54,115 bases of DNA from Thioalkalicoccus limnaeus. GTDB taxonomy: Bacteria; Pseudomonadota; Gammaproteobacteria; Chromatiales; Chromatiaceae. The notes under the pieces were generated by a model. The model saw nothing but the letters and a program-made list of their open reading frames with translations, made no database searches and was not told where the DNA came from. The DNA is taken from NCBI RefSeq assembly GCF_041197575.1, contig NZ_JBDKXB010000024.1, positions 1-54,115 on the forward strand, written 5' to 3'. The position numbers and the translations under genes are program-made. Shown here one piece after another: positions 16,369 through 24,992 of this stretch. Each line of letters starts with the position of its first letter. Position 1 is the stretch's first letter.

Positions 16369-17838
16369 TCATCTGGCCCACCATGGTAGGTATTTCATGT
16401 ACTTTCGCCCGGCTTCCTCGTCATATGGAACAATCAGCTTCGCTTCGAGGGTGTCCCTGATGATGCGGGAGACCATGGAGCTGTTCTTTTCGTCGATGCC
16501 GAAGCGCTCGCGCAGGGTGGTGTTGGTCATGTGGTCCCGCTGGACGTAGCGCAGACAGGCGTGCAGATAGCAGGCGCGGATGCGATCGGCCTTGTCCATG
16601 TCCTTGAACGCCCGGTGGGCGAACAACACGGCGCGGGTATGTTCCTGCGTGGTTTCGAACAAGGGGGCAGGGAGCTGGTAGAGCTCGGTCTGGGAGACCA
16701 CCTTGTCCACGCCACTGCCACGCTCCTCGCAAACACCGATGCGGCGCATGAAGGAGGCCAGCGCTTCGTTGCGGGAGCGTGGAGGGCTGTCGAGAAAGCG
16801 GTCGGTCTGAACCAGCGGCAAACCGGGATTGGTGACTTCCATGCGGCTGGCGAAAATTTCCACCATGGGACCAGTACCTGTCTGGTGGAAATCCTGGTGG
16901 ATCAGGGCGTTGGCCACGAGCTCGCGGATCGCCAGTTCGGGGAACATGGGCACCTGCTTGCGCAGGGCCCGGCCGATGACCTCGTTGCTGGGCAGCAGCT
17001 GGGTAATGAAGCCAATCAGCCCATCGAAACCGGCCGCGTACCCCTTGCTGCCTTCCTGCTCGCGCACGGTTTCGACCCGCGTTTCACCCTTGTAGAGCAC
17101 GACCCGCACCGCTTTACGGGCCAGAACGCGGAAGTCGGCCAGGCGCTTGGCGAACAGCACGGCACCCAAATTGGTGATATTCCATCGGCCGGCGTTGCCG
17201 CGTGCGACGAGGGTGTCGGCCTCCAAAGCTGATAGGATGGCATCCCGTCCCTCGGGAAGCGGCAGGGAAAGCAAGTCGAAATAGGCCGGGTAGTCCAGCA
17301 GCCGGAGCACCTCTTCGGCGGCAACGTCGTCGGCGGCGATCTCCCTTTCGAACGGGATGCGGTCGAATACCCGCCACAGCTCCCGCTCTTTCTCCGGAAA
17401 GTCCTTCAGTTTCTTCTTGTAGGAGCCGACGCGGATGAACTCGGTGCCCTTGAACTGCACCGGATGACGGAACGCCGCGCCGATCTCCAATAGCACCACG
17501 CTTGCGCCCTCCGCCTGCAGTGTGTGGAAGCGGAAGTTGATCTTGGGTGAGAGCAGGCGCAGCAGCCAGCTTTCCAGCTCCTCATTGCCGATCTTGACGG
17601 ATGCCGGGTCGAAGGTGGTGCCGAGAATATCGTGGCTCTTGTCATCCAGACCCCATACCGACCAAGCGCTGACCTTGCCAGCCAGCGCGGCGGAGTTCGC
17701 AAGGGCAGAAAGGTATTCGCCGATATCCTCCGGATCGGCGCGGTTGTGCTTGAACTCGACCCACTCGGTTTCGCGAGGCAGTTTGCGCAGCTCGGCCAAG
17801 ATGCCGCGCATTTCGTCTTCCGGGCGGCGAATACTCAC
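16369..17838 (-). CDS. Schlafen-like AlbA_2 / HATPase_c_4 ATP-binding protein
   Basis: The 489-residue protein carries an AlbA_2 domain (about residues 20-150, with ETEWVEFKHNRADPEDIGEY, WGLDD and FIRVGSYKKKLKDFPEKERE). A GHKL ATPase domain has LAIRELVANALIHQDFHQTG, MEVTNPGLPLV and CEERGSGVDKVV. A winged helix ends it (TNTTLRERFGIDEKNSSMVS). Its GTG overlaps the hsdM stop as GTGA, so it is translated with the methylase. It is a different subgroup from the AlbA_2 protein at 11063. The role is unknown; such genes sit inside R-M operons and may regulate them or act in defence. Confidence 0.9.
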   Translation of the reverse strand: MSIRRPEDEMRGILAELRKLPRETEWVEFKHNRADPEDIGEYLSALANSAALAGKVSAWSVWGLDDKSHDILGTTFDPASVKIGNEELESWLLRLLSPKINFRFHTLQAEGASVVLLEIGAAFRHPVQFKGTEFIRVGSYKKKLKDFPEKERELWRVFDRIPFEREIAADDVAAEEVLRLLDYPAYFDLLSLPLPEGRDAILSALEADTLVARGNAGRWNITNLGAVLFAKRLADFRVLARKAVRVVLYKGETRVETVREQEGSKGYAAGFDGLIGFITQLLPSNEVIGRALRKQVPMFPELAIRELVANALIHQDFHQTGTGPMVEIFASRMEVTNPGLPLVQTDRFLDSPPRSRNEALASFMRRIGVCEERGSGVDKVVSQTELYQLPAPLFETTQEHTRAVLFAHRAFKDMDKADRIRACYLHACLRYVQRDHMTNTTLRERFGIDEKNSSMVSRIIRDTLEAKLIVPYDEEAGRKYMKYLPWWAR

Positions 17839-19964
17839 TCCGTCACCTCCCGCAGCAAGCCCAGGATCCGTTTTTCCACCTCGGCCAGCTCGGCATCGAT
17901 CTCGGCCAGCGGCCTTGGCGGCTGGTACCGGAAAAACACGCGGTTGAAGTTGATCTCGTAGCCGACCTTGCCTAGGCGTCCGTCCTGCTCGTCCCTTGTC
18001 TCGCGATCGATCCAGGCATCAGCCACATAGGGCCGTACCTCGCGCAACACGTAGCTGACGATGTCCTCTTTCAGCGGGATGTTTTCGAAGTCCTTCAGCG
18101 CCGGGTCGGGTTCGTACTCGATGTGTTTGCCCTTGCCGTCGGGGTGCAGGCCCAGCAGGACATGGAGCTCATCGTTGGTGATGTCGGCGGGCAAGGTCTG
18201 GCCGGGGAACAGGGCGGATCGGTCCAGCGGCTCGACCTTGTGGTGCCTGGCAATGACCGGCGCGGCCTCGGGGTCCACTATGGTGAAGCAGTCGCGGAAG
18301 ATCTTCTTCTGCGCCGCGCCCTTGGCGCCTTTGGCCCAGCCTTCGACATCGTCCGGTAGGGTCTTGAACACCTGCTGTACGGTATCCCAGGTGTCGTTCC
18401 AGTCCAGCAGCGGCTCGGTGCCGAGTGCGTCCTGCACGGCCTGCAGGGCGTCGAACAGCTCGGGACAGGTGTTGAGAAAGCGTTCGCGCGCGTCTTCTGT
18501 GATCTGGAAGCGCAGGCGCAATGGGCGCAGCACGGTGATGCGGCGATAGCCGAAGTCGCCGTTGTCGAACACGCGGCTGGTCTGGCTGTTTTCCATCGCG
18601 CCGTGTTCGCGGGTGATGGTGTCCAGCGCGGCCTGATCCAGATAGCGGCGCTTGTCGCCCAGGCTGCGCTTCATCGGCGTGTAGCGCTCGCGGGCGTCGA
18701 TGAGCTGGATCTTGCCCTTGCGGTGATGGCTCTTCCGGTTGGTGACCACCCAGATGAAGGTTCCGATGCCGGTGTTGTAGAACATCTGCTCGGGCAGGGC
18801 GACGATGGCTTCGAGCTGATCGCGCTCGATGATCCAGCGGCGGATCTCGCTCTCGCCGCTGCCGGCGCCGCCCGTGAAGAGCGGCGAGCCGTTGAACACG
18901 ATGGCGGTGCGCGAGCCGGGCTTGTCGCGGTCGCCCGCTTTGTAGTCCTGGAACTTGCTCATCATGTAGATCAGGAACAGCAAGGCGCCGTCGTTGATGC
19001 GCGGCAGCTTGCCGCTGTAGCCACGGAAGTTGGGCCAGCGGTCGATGATCTTCTTTTCTGCCTTCCAGTCCACGCCGAAGGGTGGGTTGGCCAGCAGGTA
19101 ATCGAAGCGGTGATCCGGGAACGGGTCGTCGGTGAGGGTGTTGCCCAGCACCACCTGGCCGTCCTTGTGGCCCTTGATCAGCAGGTCGGAGGCGGCCACG
19201 GCGTAGGAGCGCGGGTTGTAGTCCTGGCCGAAGACCTTGACCGTGGCCTGGTCGTTGTGGGCGCGAATCCAGTTCTGCGCCTCGGCCAGCATGCCGCCGG
19301 TGCCGCAGGCGGGGTCGCAGATGGTCACGATGACACCGGCCTGGGTCAGCACGCTGGTGTCGGGCTCCAGCAGCAGGTTGACCATGAGCTGGATGACTTC
19401 GCGCGGGGTGAAGTGATCGCCGGCCGTTTCGTTGGCGGCTTCGTTGAAGCGGCGGATCAGGTCCTCGAACACCAGACCCATGGTGATGTTGTCGACCTTG
19501 CGGGGGTGCAGGTCGATCTCGGCGAACTGGGCAACCACTTGATACAGGCGGTTGGACTCTTCGAGTTTCTCGATCTCCTTGTCGAACTCGAAGCGCTCGA
19601 AGATCTTGCGAATGTTCTCGGAGAAGCCAGCGATGTAATCGGCCAGGTGGCGGCCGATGTTGTCGGGGTCCCCCTTGAGCTTCTGGAAATCGAGCTGGCT
19701 GTGGTTGTGAAAGCCCAGCGGGGCGCCGTCCTCGCCCTTGGCCAGGTGGTTGAGGATGGCGTCGATATTGGGGATGCCCTTGCTGCTCAGCTCGGCGTAG
19801 CGCTTGAGCACGGCGGTTTTGCTCGGCGCCAGTACGGCATCGAAACGGCGCAGCACGGTGAGCGGCAGCATCACGCGCTCGTACTGCGGCGGGCGGTAGG
19901 GGCCGCGCAGCAGGTCGGCGACGGACCAGATGAAGTTGGCGAGTTGTTGGAAGCTGGCGCTCAC
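17835..19964 (-). CDS. hsdM: Type I restriction-modification methyltransferase HsdM
   Basis: The 709-residue N6-adenine methylase has an N-terminal helical domain (QQLANFIWSVADLLRGPYRP). The AdoMet motif I is CDPACGTGGMLAEA and the catalytic motif IV is NPPFGV. A long C-terminal part ends AEVEKRILGLLREVTE. The GTG at 19964 is preceded by AGGA and starts close to the conserved FQQLANFIWS; an ATG at 20012 in a longer frame is the alternative. It modifies host DNA with HsdS and forms the R-M complex with HsdR. It is longer than the classical HsdM (about 520 residues), as in the large-M subgroup. Confidence 0.94.
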   Translation of the reverse strand: MSASFQQLANFIWSVADLLRGPYRPPQYERVMLPLTVLRRFDAVLAPSKTAVLKRYAELSSKGIPNIDAILNHLAKGEDGAPLGFHNHSQLDFQKLKGDPDNIGRHLADYIAGFSENIRKIFERFEFDKEIEKLEESNRLYQVVAQFAEIDLHPRKVDNITMGLVFEDLIRRFNEAANETAGDHFTPREVIQLMVNLLLEPDTSVLTQAGVIVTICDPACGTGGMLAEAQNWIRAHNDQATVKVFGQDYNPRSYAVAASDLLIKGHKDGQVVLGNTLTDDPFPDHRFDYLLANPPFGVDWKAEKKIIDRWPNFRGYSGKLPRINDGALLFLIYMMSKFQDYKAGDRDKPGSRTAIVFNGSPLFTGGAGSGESEIRRWIIERDQLEAIVALPEQMFYNTGIGTFIWVVTNRKSHHRKGKIQLIDARERYTPMKRSLGDKRRYLDQAALDTITREHGAMENSQTSRVFDNGDFGYRRITVLRPLRLRFQITEDARERFLNTCPELFDALQAVQDALGTEPLLDWNDTWDTVQQVFKTLPDDVEGWAKGAKGAAQKKIFRDCFTIVDPEAAPVIARHHKVEPLDRSALFPGQTLPADITNDELHVLLGLHPDGKGKHIEYEPDPALKDFENIPLKEDIVSYVLREVRPYVADAWIDRETRDEQDGRLGKVGYEINFNRVFFRYQPPRPLAEIDAELAEVEKRILGLLREVTE

Positions 19965-20053
19965 GGGTGCGTCCTGGACTGCAATGGGTTTTGTTGTGTG
20001 GCGACCGACCATGTCGAGCCAGTGGTGATCGATAGAAAGCTTTGATGATATAA

Positions 20054-20100
20054 GCAAACGGGGACAGTGCGGCCTGGCAAGGCCGCACTGTCCCTGGTTT
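20054..20100. repeat. REP-like palindrome (GGGGACAGTGCGGCC family), second copy
   Basis: Inverted repeats of GGGACAGTGCGGCC around TGGCAA match the element at 3601-3652, including the flanking GCAAACG; the right arm has diverged after TCCC (TGGTTTCC). It lies between sth and hsdM, which run the same way, so it follows no terminator need obvious from its position. Confidence 0.8.
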
Positions 20101-20105
20101 CCTGC

Positions 20106-21503
20106 TCAGAACAACCGGTTGAGCCCGTTGAGGGCGGCGACGCGGTAGGCCTCGGCCATGGTCGGGTAGTTGAAGGTGGTCTCCGTAAAATAGCGCAGGC
20201 TGTTGGCCGAGCCCTTCTGCGACATGATGGCCTGGCCGATGTGGACGATCTCGGCGGCCTGGGCGCCGAAGCAGTGGATGCCGAGGATCGCGAGTGTCTC
20301 GCGATGGAAGAGGATCTTGAGCATGCCAACGGTGTGGCCGGTGATCTGGGCGCGGGCGATCGACTGGAAGTCGGCCTCGGCGACCTCGTAGGGGACTTGG
20401 CCGGCAGTCAGCTCGCGCTCGGTGCGCCCGATCGAGCTGATCTCCGGGACCGTATAGATGCCGCTCGGGAATTCTTCGATCAGCGACCAGTCGCTTTCCC
20501 CGTCGGCGATCTGGGCGCCGACGAAGCGGCCCTGGTCGTAGCTCGCGCTTGCCAGCGCCGGCGCGCCGACCAGGTCACCGACCGCGTAGATGTGCGGCAG
20601 AGCGGTGCGGTAACGCTCGTCGACCTCCAACTGGCCGCGGCCGTTCGGCACCAGGCCGATCTCCTCCAGGCCCATGTCCCGGGTGTTGCCGCTGCGCCCG
20701 TTGGCCCAGAGCAGGACCTCGGTCTTGAGTTTCTTGCCAGAGCGGCAGTGCAGCACGACACCGTCGTCGCTCGGCTCGACGGCCGTGTAGGCCTCGTCGT
20801 TGCGGATCACGACCCCGCCGCTGCGCAGGTGATAGGAGAGGGCGTCGGTGATCTCGTCATCGAGGAACGACAGCAGCCGGTCGCGGGTGTTGACCAGATT
20901 CACCTTGACGTCGAGGTTGCTCATGATCGACGCGTATTCGCAGCCGATGACGCCGGCGCCGTAGATGGTGATCGAGCGCGGCGTGTGCTGGAGGCCAAGG
21001 ATGGTGTCGCTGTCGAGGATCCTGGGGTGGCTGAAGTCGATGTCCGGCGGATGATAGGGGCGTGAGCCGGTGGCGATGACGAAGTGGCGCGCCGCGAGCT
21101 CCTCGGTGCCCCCGCCGGGGCGCTCCACGAGGATCCGCTCCGGCGCGACGAAGCGGGCGCGACCGAAGACTAGCCGTACCCGGTTGCGCTGGTAGTAACG
21201 GTAGCGGGTGCGGACCTGGTCGTTGATGACCCCATCGGCGGCCCGCAAGAGGTCCGGAAACTCGACCTCGAGCTGATTGCGGGTGCGCTGGAAGAGAGGG
21301 TTGCGCCGGTAGTCGGCGAGCATCTCGATCGAGTGGCGCAGCGCCTTGCTCGGGATGGTGCCCCAGTGGGTGCAGCCCCCGCCGACGCTCGTGTGGGCCT
21401 CGACGACGGCGACCCGCAGACCGGATTTGGCGAGCTTCATCGCCGCCCCCTCACCGCCAGGTCCGGTGCCGATGACGATACAGTCGAGTACATTGGTGGA
21501 CAT
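20106..21503 (-). CDS. sthA: Soluble pyridine nucleotide transhydrogenase
   Basis: The 465-residue flavoprotein has the FAD motif IVIGTGPGGEGAAMKLAKSG, the region GGGCTHWGTIPSKALRHSIE and the NAD(P) motif TIYGAGVIGCEYAS. The FAD aspartate segment is PHIYAVGDLVG, and the C-terminal dimerisation domain has YTVPEISSIGRTE. Only one of the paired redox cysteines of dithiol reductases is present (CTHWG), as in known SthA proteins, which mark NADPH:NAD+ hydride transfer without disulfide chemistry. The length matches E. coli SthA (466). It is monocistronic here, with the REP element after it. Confidence 0.94.
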   Translation of the reverse strand: MSTNVLDCIVIGTGPGGEGAAMKLAKSGLRVAVVEAHTSVGGGCTHWGTIPSKALRHSIEMLADYRRNPLFQRTRNQLEVEFPDLLRAADGVINDQVRTRYRYYQRNRVRLVFGRARFVAPERILVERPGGGTEELAARHFVIATGSRPYHPPDIDFSHPRILDSDTILGLQHTPRSITIYGAGVIGCEYASIMSNLDVKVNLVNTRDRLLSFLDDEITDALSYHLRSGGVVIRNDEAYTAVEPSDDGVVLHCRSGKKLKTEVLLWANGRSGNTRDMGLEEIGLVPNGRGQLEVDERYRTALPHIYAVGDLVGAPALASASYDQGRFVGAQIADGESDWSLIEEFPSGIYTVPEISSIGRTERELTAGQVPYEVAEADFQSIARAQITGHTVGMLKILFHRETLAILGIHCFGAQAAEIVHIGQAIMSQKGSANSLRYFTETTFNYPTMAEAYRVAALNGLNRLF

Positions 21504-21683
21504 GGGCGGTTCCTGATCGGGGCGGGGAGGGATTGGCCCCGGCCTTCGGTACGACGGCTCGCGGGGCGGCTTCGCCGCTAGTCTACCCCTTGCTGCGCGC
21601 TCTCTGGTCGCGAAGCGCTGCTTTGCCCCATTACTGGGACTACGTCTCGCCTTCGAGCGGCAAACCGGGCCAGACGACGTTTT

Positions 21684-22166
21684 CTAGAAAGCCGATTCCG
21701 ATTGCGCTCCAACCTCGGTCTCCTTGGGCGGTCGTCCCGGGGACGCCTTCCAAGTGCGCCGGCCAACCAGGGCGGCGATCTGGCGCTCGAACTGGGGGCG
21801 ACCGATGACAAAACCGCCATTGGTGCCGTCGCGCAGGCGTTGGAGCAGCTCGATGTCGAGTTCGTCGGTGAACAACCAGCGATAGACGGCCAGGCGCGCC
21901 TCGTCAGAACCGCCGAGGTCGCGGTACAAGGGATGCGGCGTGACCACGGGGTCGCACGCACCCAGGGCATTGGCCCGATAGCTGGACCAGGGAAAATCAC
22001 CGGGCGCCTCGACCATGGCCGCCCGGACCGGGTTCAGCTCGATGTCGCGCTGACAGGCCAACAGATAGGTATCGGCCTCGATCACGGCGGAGCGGAAACG
22101 GCCCTCGAACAGCCCGCCGGTACGGCGATAGGTCCGGTTGACAGACTGGACATCGCGTTGCCCGAC
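21684..22166 (-). pseudogene. Remnant of a REP-associated tyrosine transposase (C-terminal part)
   Basis: From about 22166 leftwards the frame reads DVQSVNRTYRRTGGLFEGRF, then LLACQRDIELNPVRAAMVEA and SSYRANALGACDPVVTPHPL. This is the C-terminal two-thirds of a RAYT transposase, including the Tyr of the catalytic helix region and the trailing domain. The N-terminal HUH part is missing; the sequence upstream belongs to a BrnA-like gene. It cannot be an active transposase. Confidence 0.85.
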
Positions 22167-22188
22167 GCGCTTCCAGGACGAACGGCGA

Positions 22189-22533
22189 TCACCGGTGCGT
22201 TTCGACATCCTCGCGCAGCACCGCATCGATGCGTGTCTGCCAGCCGGGGCCGCCGGCCTTGAAGAAGGCCACCACCTTTGGGGAGAGTCCGATCGAAACC
22301 GCCTCCTTGGGGGGTGCCTTCTGCGAGCCCCGCGTGTGGCGGCGCTCGTCCAAGGCGGCTTTGACGGCCGGATAGCCTCCTCCTGGGACAAAGACAACAT
22401 CCTCCCAGTCCTCCGGCCTCGTCGGCGGGCTGTCGGGATCGGGGACAGCCTCGTCAGGCGCGGCAGCGATGGCCGCCGCGATCTCCTCAGGGCTCAAGTT
22501 GCATGAAGAAGCCTTGGGTCTCACGCTTGTCAC
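22189..22533 (-). CDS. BrnA-like antitoxin
   Basis: The 114-residue frame ends with EAVSIGLSPKVVAFFKAGGP followed by GWQTRIDAVLREDVE. This is the ribbon-helix-helix end of BrnA-type antitoxins, which bind the BrnT toxin and the operon promoter. It overlaps the end of the BrnT-like gene. The GTG at 22533 lies well inside that gene, so a TTG at 22497 may be the true start. It lies downstream of the toxin, the usual brnTA order. Its partner toxin is truncated, so it may be an orphan. Confidence 0.7.
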   Translation of the reverse strand: MTSVRPKASSCNLSPEEIAAAIAAAPDEAVPDPDSPPTRPEDWEDVVFVPGGGYPAVKAALDERRHTRGSQKAPPKEAVSIGLSPKVVAFFKAGGPGWQTRIDAVLREDVETHR

Positions 22534-22726
22534 CGTATCGCAAGGAAATGAGGTGGGGTCCTGCCTCCCGTTCCGTCCAGATCAGCACCACTACTCGCCC
22601 AGCAAGGAGGCCCAGCGTCCTCGAGCGCTGCTCACCGTAGCCCTCACGCGTGTCCTCCATCGTGAATACCGGCCCGTCGAAGACCGCCTCGGCCTCGGCA
22701 AAGTCCAAGCCATGCTTGAGATTAGC
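22487..22726 (-). pseudogene. BrnT-like toxin lacking its N-terminus
   Basis: The frame from ANLKHGLDFAEAEAVFDGPV onwards matches BrnT, the RelE-fold ribonuclease toxin, with RSRTLGLLAGRVVVLIWTER and HLISLRYGDKRETQGF. The first 15-20 residues (the conserved WDxxKxxxN strand) are replaced by sequence read from an attC/REP unit (LAITHSHLTNRSSRPRAAAS), and the N-x-x-K-H-G motif has lost one residue. The open frame continues to 22942 without homology. I regard it as a truncated gene. A second BrnT at 25226 is cut at the same point. Confidence 0.7.
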
Positions 22727-22799
22727 CAAAGACGCTGCCGCGCGGGGTCGGCTTGACCGGTTCGTTAGGTGACTATGCGTGATTGCAAGACCTGGCCCC
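22709..22799. repeat. Composite attC-end plus REP unit, copy 1
   Basis: This 91-base block is nearly identical to 27304-27394. It contains the right half of an attC-like site (GCGCGGGGTCGGCTTGACCG, ending TTCGTTAGGT) followed by GACTATGCGTGATTGCAAGA and CCTGGCCCC, one arm of the second REP family. The left half of the attC is missing here and brnT sequence adjoins instead. Confidence 0.8.
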
Positions 22800-22913
22800 C
22801 TCCTAGTGGCGCTTGTCACGGGGCGGCTAATGGGTGACCCCATGACCCCATTCTTCCTCTCGCCGGCCGCAGTTTGGCGTCGCGGCTGGCGGGCCTGTTG
22901 GGCGATCAACCTT

Positions 22914-23102
22914 TCAGGCTGCCTTGGCAACGCCTTCGACATCGGATCGCTTGCTTACGCCCAAAACCTCAATGCCAATTAGGTGGCCTTCGGCGTCGTA
23001 GTCTCCGTTAATGCCTGGCTCAATCTCGCGGGTGGCGGCGATTTCGCCCCGGGCGATCTCGAAGTAAGCGGCATCGGCGATAGGGTCAAACTCGAGTTTC
23101 AT
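22914..23102 (-). CDS. DUF2283 family protein
   Basis: The 62-residue protein starts MKLEFDPIADAAYFEIARGE and contains the pattern ADAAYFEIARGEI...TREIEPGINGDYDAEGHLIG followed by IEVLGVS, which defines DUF2283. Members are usually paired with DUF4258 proteins in a toxin-antitoxin-like arrangement, with the DUF4258 gene first, as here. The function is not established. The ATG lies 12 bases after the stop of the DUF4258 frame. Sequence 22800-22913 contains no gene. Confidence 0.85.
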   Translation of the reverse strand: MKLEFDPIADAAYFEIARGEIAATREIEPGINGDYDAEGHLIGIEVLGVSKRSDVEGVAKAA

Positions 23103-23114
23103 GGGCGGATTCTC

Positions 23115-23349
23115 TTAACTTTCGAAAAACGCTGTGATAATCCGAGGGGGTTTAACCGAGTCATTCACCACAACCCTGAGTGTTCGAGATCCGCGCTGCG
23201 GAACGTCGTAGCGCAGATGACGTTGCATCTGGATCAACAAGATCCGGAAAAGTTTCCCGTGGATTCTGTATGGCTTCCGAGATCCATTGAAGATCAATGC
23301 CGCGTCGAGCGCAACGCTTCCGAGCATGTCCGGTGACAGTGAACTTCAC
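23115..23349 (-). pseudogene. DUF4258 family protein, frameshifted
   Basis: The N-terminal half (MKFTVTGHARKRCARRGIDL, then QWISEAIQNPRETFPDLVDP) and the C-terminal half (RHLRYDVPQRGSRTLRVVVN, then DSVKPPRIITAFFES) together make a normal DUF4258 protein of about 75 residues but lie in different frames. The break is near 23230, around GATGCAACGTC; removing one base would restore the frame. It is either a recent frameshift or a sequence error. It starts 26 bases after an attC-like site, as a cassette gene should. Confidence 0.8.
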
Positions 23350-23374
23350 AACGGATCGCGACGATTCTCACTAC

Positions 23375-23446
23375 GCCCAACGCCACGCTCAGCCGAGGCG
23401 GTTGAGCGAGAGCGAAACCGGCTTCGGCTGGAGCACCGTGTTGGCC
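23375..23446 (-). repeat. attC-like recombination site (72 bp)
   Basis: Read on the minus strand, it runs from GGCCAAC (R'' like) to GTTGGGC (R', matches GTTRRRY). The inner arms CAGCCGAAGCCGGTT and AACCGCCTCGGCTG pair with small bulges, as in attC folds. It lies directly upstream of the DUF4258/DUF2283 pair. The sequence from 23447 to 23698 holds no gene that I can support. Confidence 0.65.
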
Positions 23447-23698
23447 GAATCTAACATAGTGTGTCCTTATGTGCTGCAGCACATAAATGTGGGAAAGCCG
23501 CTTGTCCGGTTCTGAGAGGGGCCGGGTCGCAACTGGGACCACGGGCGAGATCATGTGGCACCGCCGGGAAACCAGGCGGCCAACAGAGAACACAAACATC
23601 GCCCTACCGTCCGGGGAGTGCCCGGCCTACTCAAAACCCCTCCTTCACGCAGCACCGGGGTCCCCGATCGTGCATCAGCGGCCTCGCGCTCGCTGTTG

Positions 23699-24139
23699 TC
23701 AGCCCGGACCGGCGGCGAAGGGCGATTCCAGGCCGAGTACCCGTGCGGCGTTGCTCAGGCGGCGATCGAAGCAGGCGAACTGGACCGGTTCTGGACTTGC
23801 GTCGGACAAGATGTGCGCTGCGGCGAGTTGGACACTGTCGTAGGCACGCAGGGCGAAGGTGTCGGCATACTCGCCGGCGCGCTCGACGAGTGTCTGGGTG
23901 ACCTCGACGATCGCGTAATCGCTCCAATCCGCGCACAAGCGTTCACGGACGGTGGCGATGGCGTCGGCATCGGCGGGGGATTCGCGCGAGCGCCTGGCCA
24001 GTGCGGCCATCGTTTCGGCCCAAGCGATCCGGCAGACCGCGGTTGCTGAGACGGTTGCCACCGCGGCGAGCATCTCGTCGGTAAACGCCTCGCGAACGTA
24101 GAGCTTGACCAGTGCCGAGGTGTCGCAAAACAGGATCAA
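23699..24139 (-). CDS. VapC-type PIN-domain ribonuclease toxin
   Basis: The 146-residue PIN domain has the first acidic residue in ILFCDTSALVKLYVRE and the second in RIAWAETMAAL. The later acidic pair is in LRAYDSVQLAAAHIL and FACFDRRLSNAARVLG. PIN toxins cleave RNA (often tRNA or rRNA) with Mg2+. The ATG overlaps the stop of the antitoxin gene upstream (ATGA), the normal vapBC order. All the catalytic acidic positions look intact. Confidence 0.92.
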   Translation of the reverse strand: MILFCDTSALVKLYVREAFTDEMLAAVATVSATAVCRIAWAETMAALARRSRESPADADAIATVRERLCADWSDYAIVEVTQTLVERAGEYADTFALRAYDSVQLAAAHILSDASPEPVQFACFDRRLSNAARVLGLESPFAAGPG

Positions 24140-24402
24140 CCGCGATCCTCCGAGACCATTCGGCTGACGGGGGTGCCCTGCGCGGTCAATTCGATCGGTG
24201 CCGCCGGCTGCGGTTTGCGGCCGCTCCAGGACAAGGCACCGCTCGCGATTGGCGCACGCAGGCCCTCAGCCGTGTCGGCCGGGATCCCGACGATACGGGC
24301 GATCAATCTGTTGTGCGCGGTGACCTCGATCGGCTCCCCGGCTTGGGCGCGGGACAGGATGCGCGAGAGATGGGCCTTCAGTTCGCGGACGGCGACCTGC
24401 AT
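24136..24402 (-). CDS. Phd/YefM-type antitoxin (VapB partner)
   Basis: The 88-residue protein starts MQVAVRELKAHLSRILSRAQ and continues AGEPIEVTAHNRLIARIVGI, the Phd/YefM fold that binds the operator and, through its C-terminal tail, the toxin. I place the start at the ATG at 24402; the frame upstream is not homologous. Just upstream on the sense strand, near 24430, AT-rich TTGTGACCACAACT is imperfectly palindromic and could be the autoregulatory operator. Confidence 0.9.
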   Translation of the reverse strand: MQVAVRELKAHLSRILSRAQAGEPIEVTAHNRLIARIVGIPADTAEGLRAPIASGALSWSGRKPQPAAPIELTAQGTPVSRMVSEDRG

Positions 24403-24926
24403 GGTCAGTGACCTCCGATAAGTTGTGGTCACAATTTTAGCGTATTTTCTGTTTTTGTGGTCTCTCGCTCGGGCTCGCAGGTGACGATGAGCTTGCAGGC
24501 CGCACCGTTCGCAAAGCTGGTACTGGCGCAGTTCGTGCGTCACAGCACCCTACATAGCGGAATTTGGCGGTAACGCGTCGGCTGCGGGCGGCTTTCACGG
24601 CAACCTGGAGTAGCGGGCTTAGGCTGGAACAGCTCGAAGATCCGGACGCTGATCAGTCTGAGCTGTTTGTCGTCGTTGAACGTTCCGAAGGGCGACTTGT
24701 TCGCGGGCTATCGCAACCGGCTGTGGCAGTGGCGCAGAACACCACTGCGCGGGCTCCCTGTCACCACGATCCTCGGCCCGCGATACACACTACAGCCGCG
24801 CTGCCCCCGCATCTCGCGGAAGATATTTTCTACTCCTCCGTCGCTTCCCCCACCGCTCCCCGGTACGGGCTCGTCCAACCTTATTCGTTAGGTGACTGAC
24901 TATGCGTGATTGCAAGACCTGACCCC
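24403..24926. other. Non-coding stretch with a half attC/REP unit, no supported gene
   Basis: Open frames here have no recognisable homology. At 24887-24893 GTTAGGT (RYYYAAC when read on the minus strand) is followed by GACTGACTATGCGTGATTGC and AAGACCTGACCCC, a third copy of the attC-end plus REP junction, with a duplicated GACT. No matching left attC arm could be found within 150 bases, so the attC is incomplete. The rest probably represents decayed cassette or transposon sequence. Confidence 0.5.
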
Positions 24927-24963
24927 AGGACCTTGCAGGACCTTGCAGGACCTTGCAGGACCT
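24927..24963. repeat. Short tandem repeat AGGACCTTGC
   Basis: The 10-base unit AGGACCTTGC is repeated three times and begins a fourth (AGGACCTTTGC), directly after a REP arm. It lies between the REP element and a frameshifted antitoxin remnant and encodes nothing evident. Confidence 0.85.
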
Positions 24964-24992
24964 TTGCGGCGCGTGCTGCCGGGCCGCCCGCG

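Noticed and set aside
18169..20088. 639-codon frame overlapping hsdM on the same strand
   Set aside because: Arg/Pro-rich off-frame translation; hsdM motifs are in the other frame.
24564..24899. Possible group II intron or transposon end next to the half attC
   Set aside because: No domain V-like hairpin, reverse-transcriptase segment or transposase motif could be recognised.
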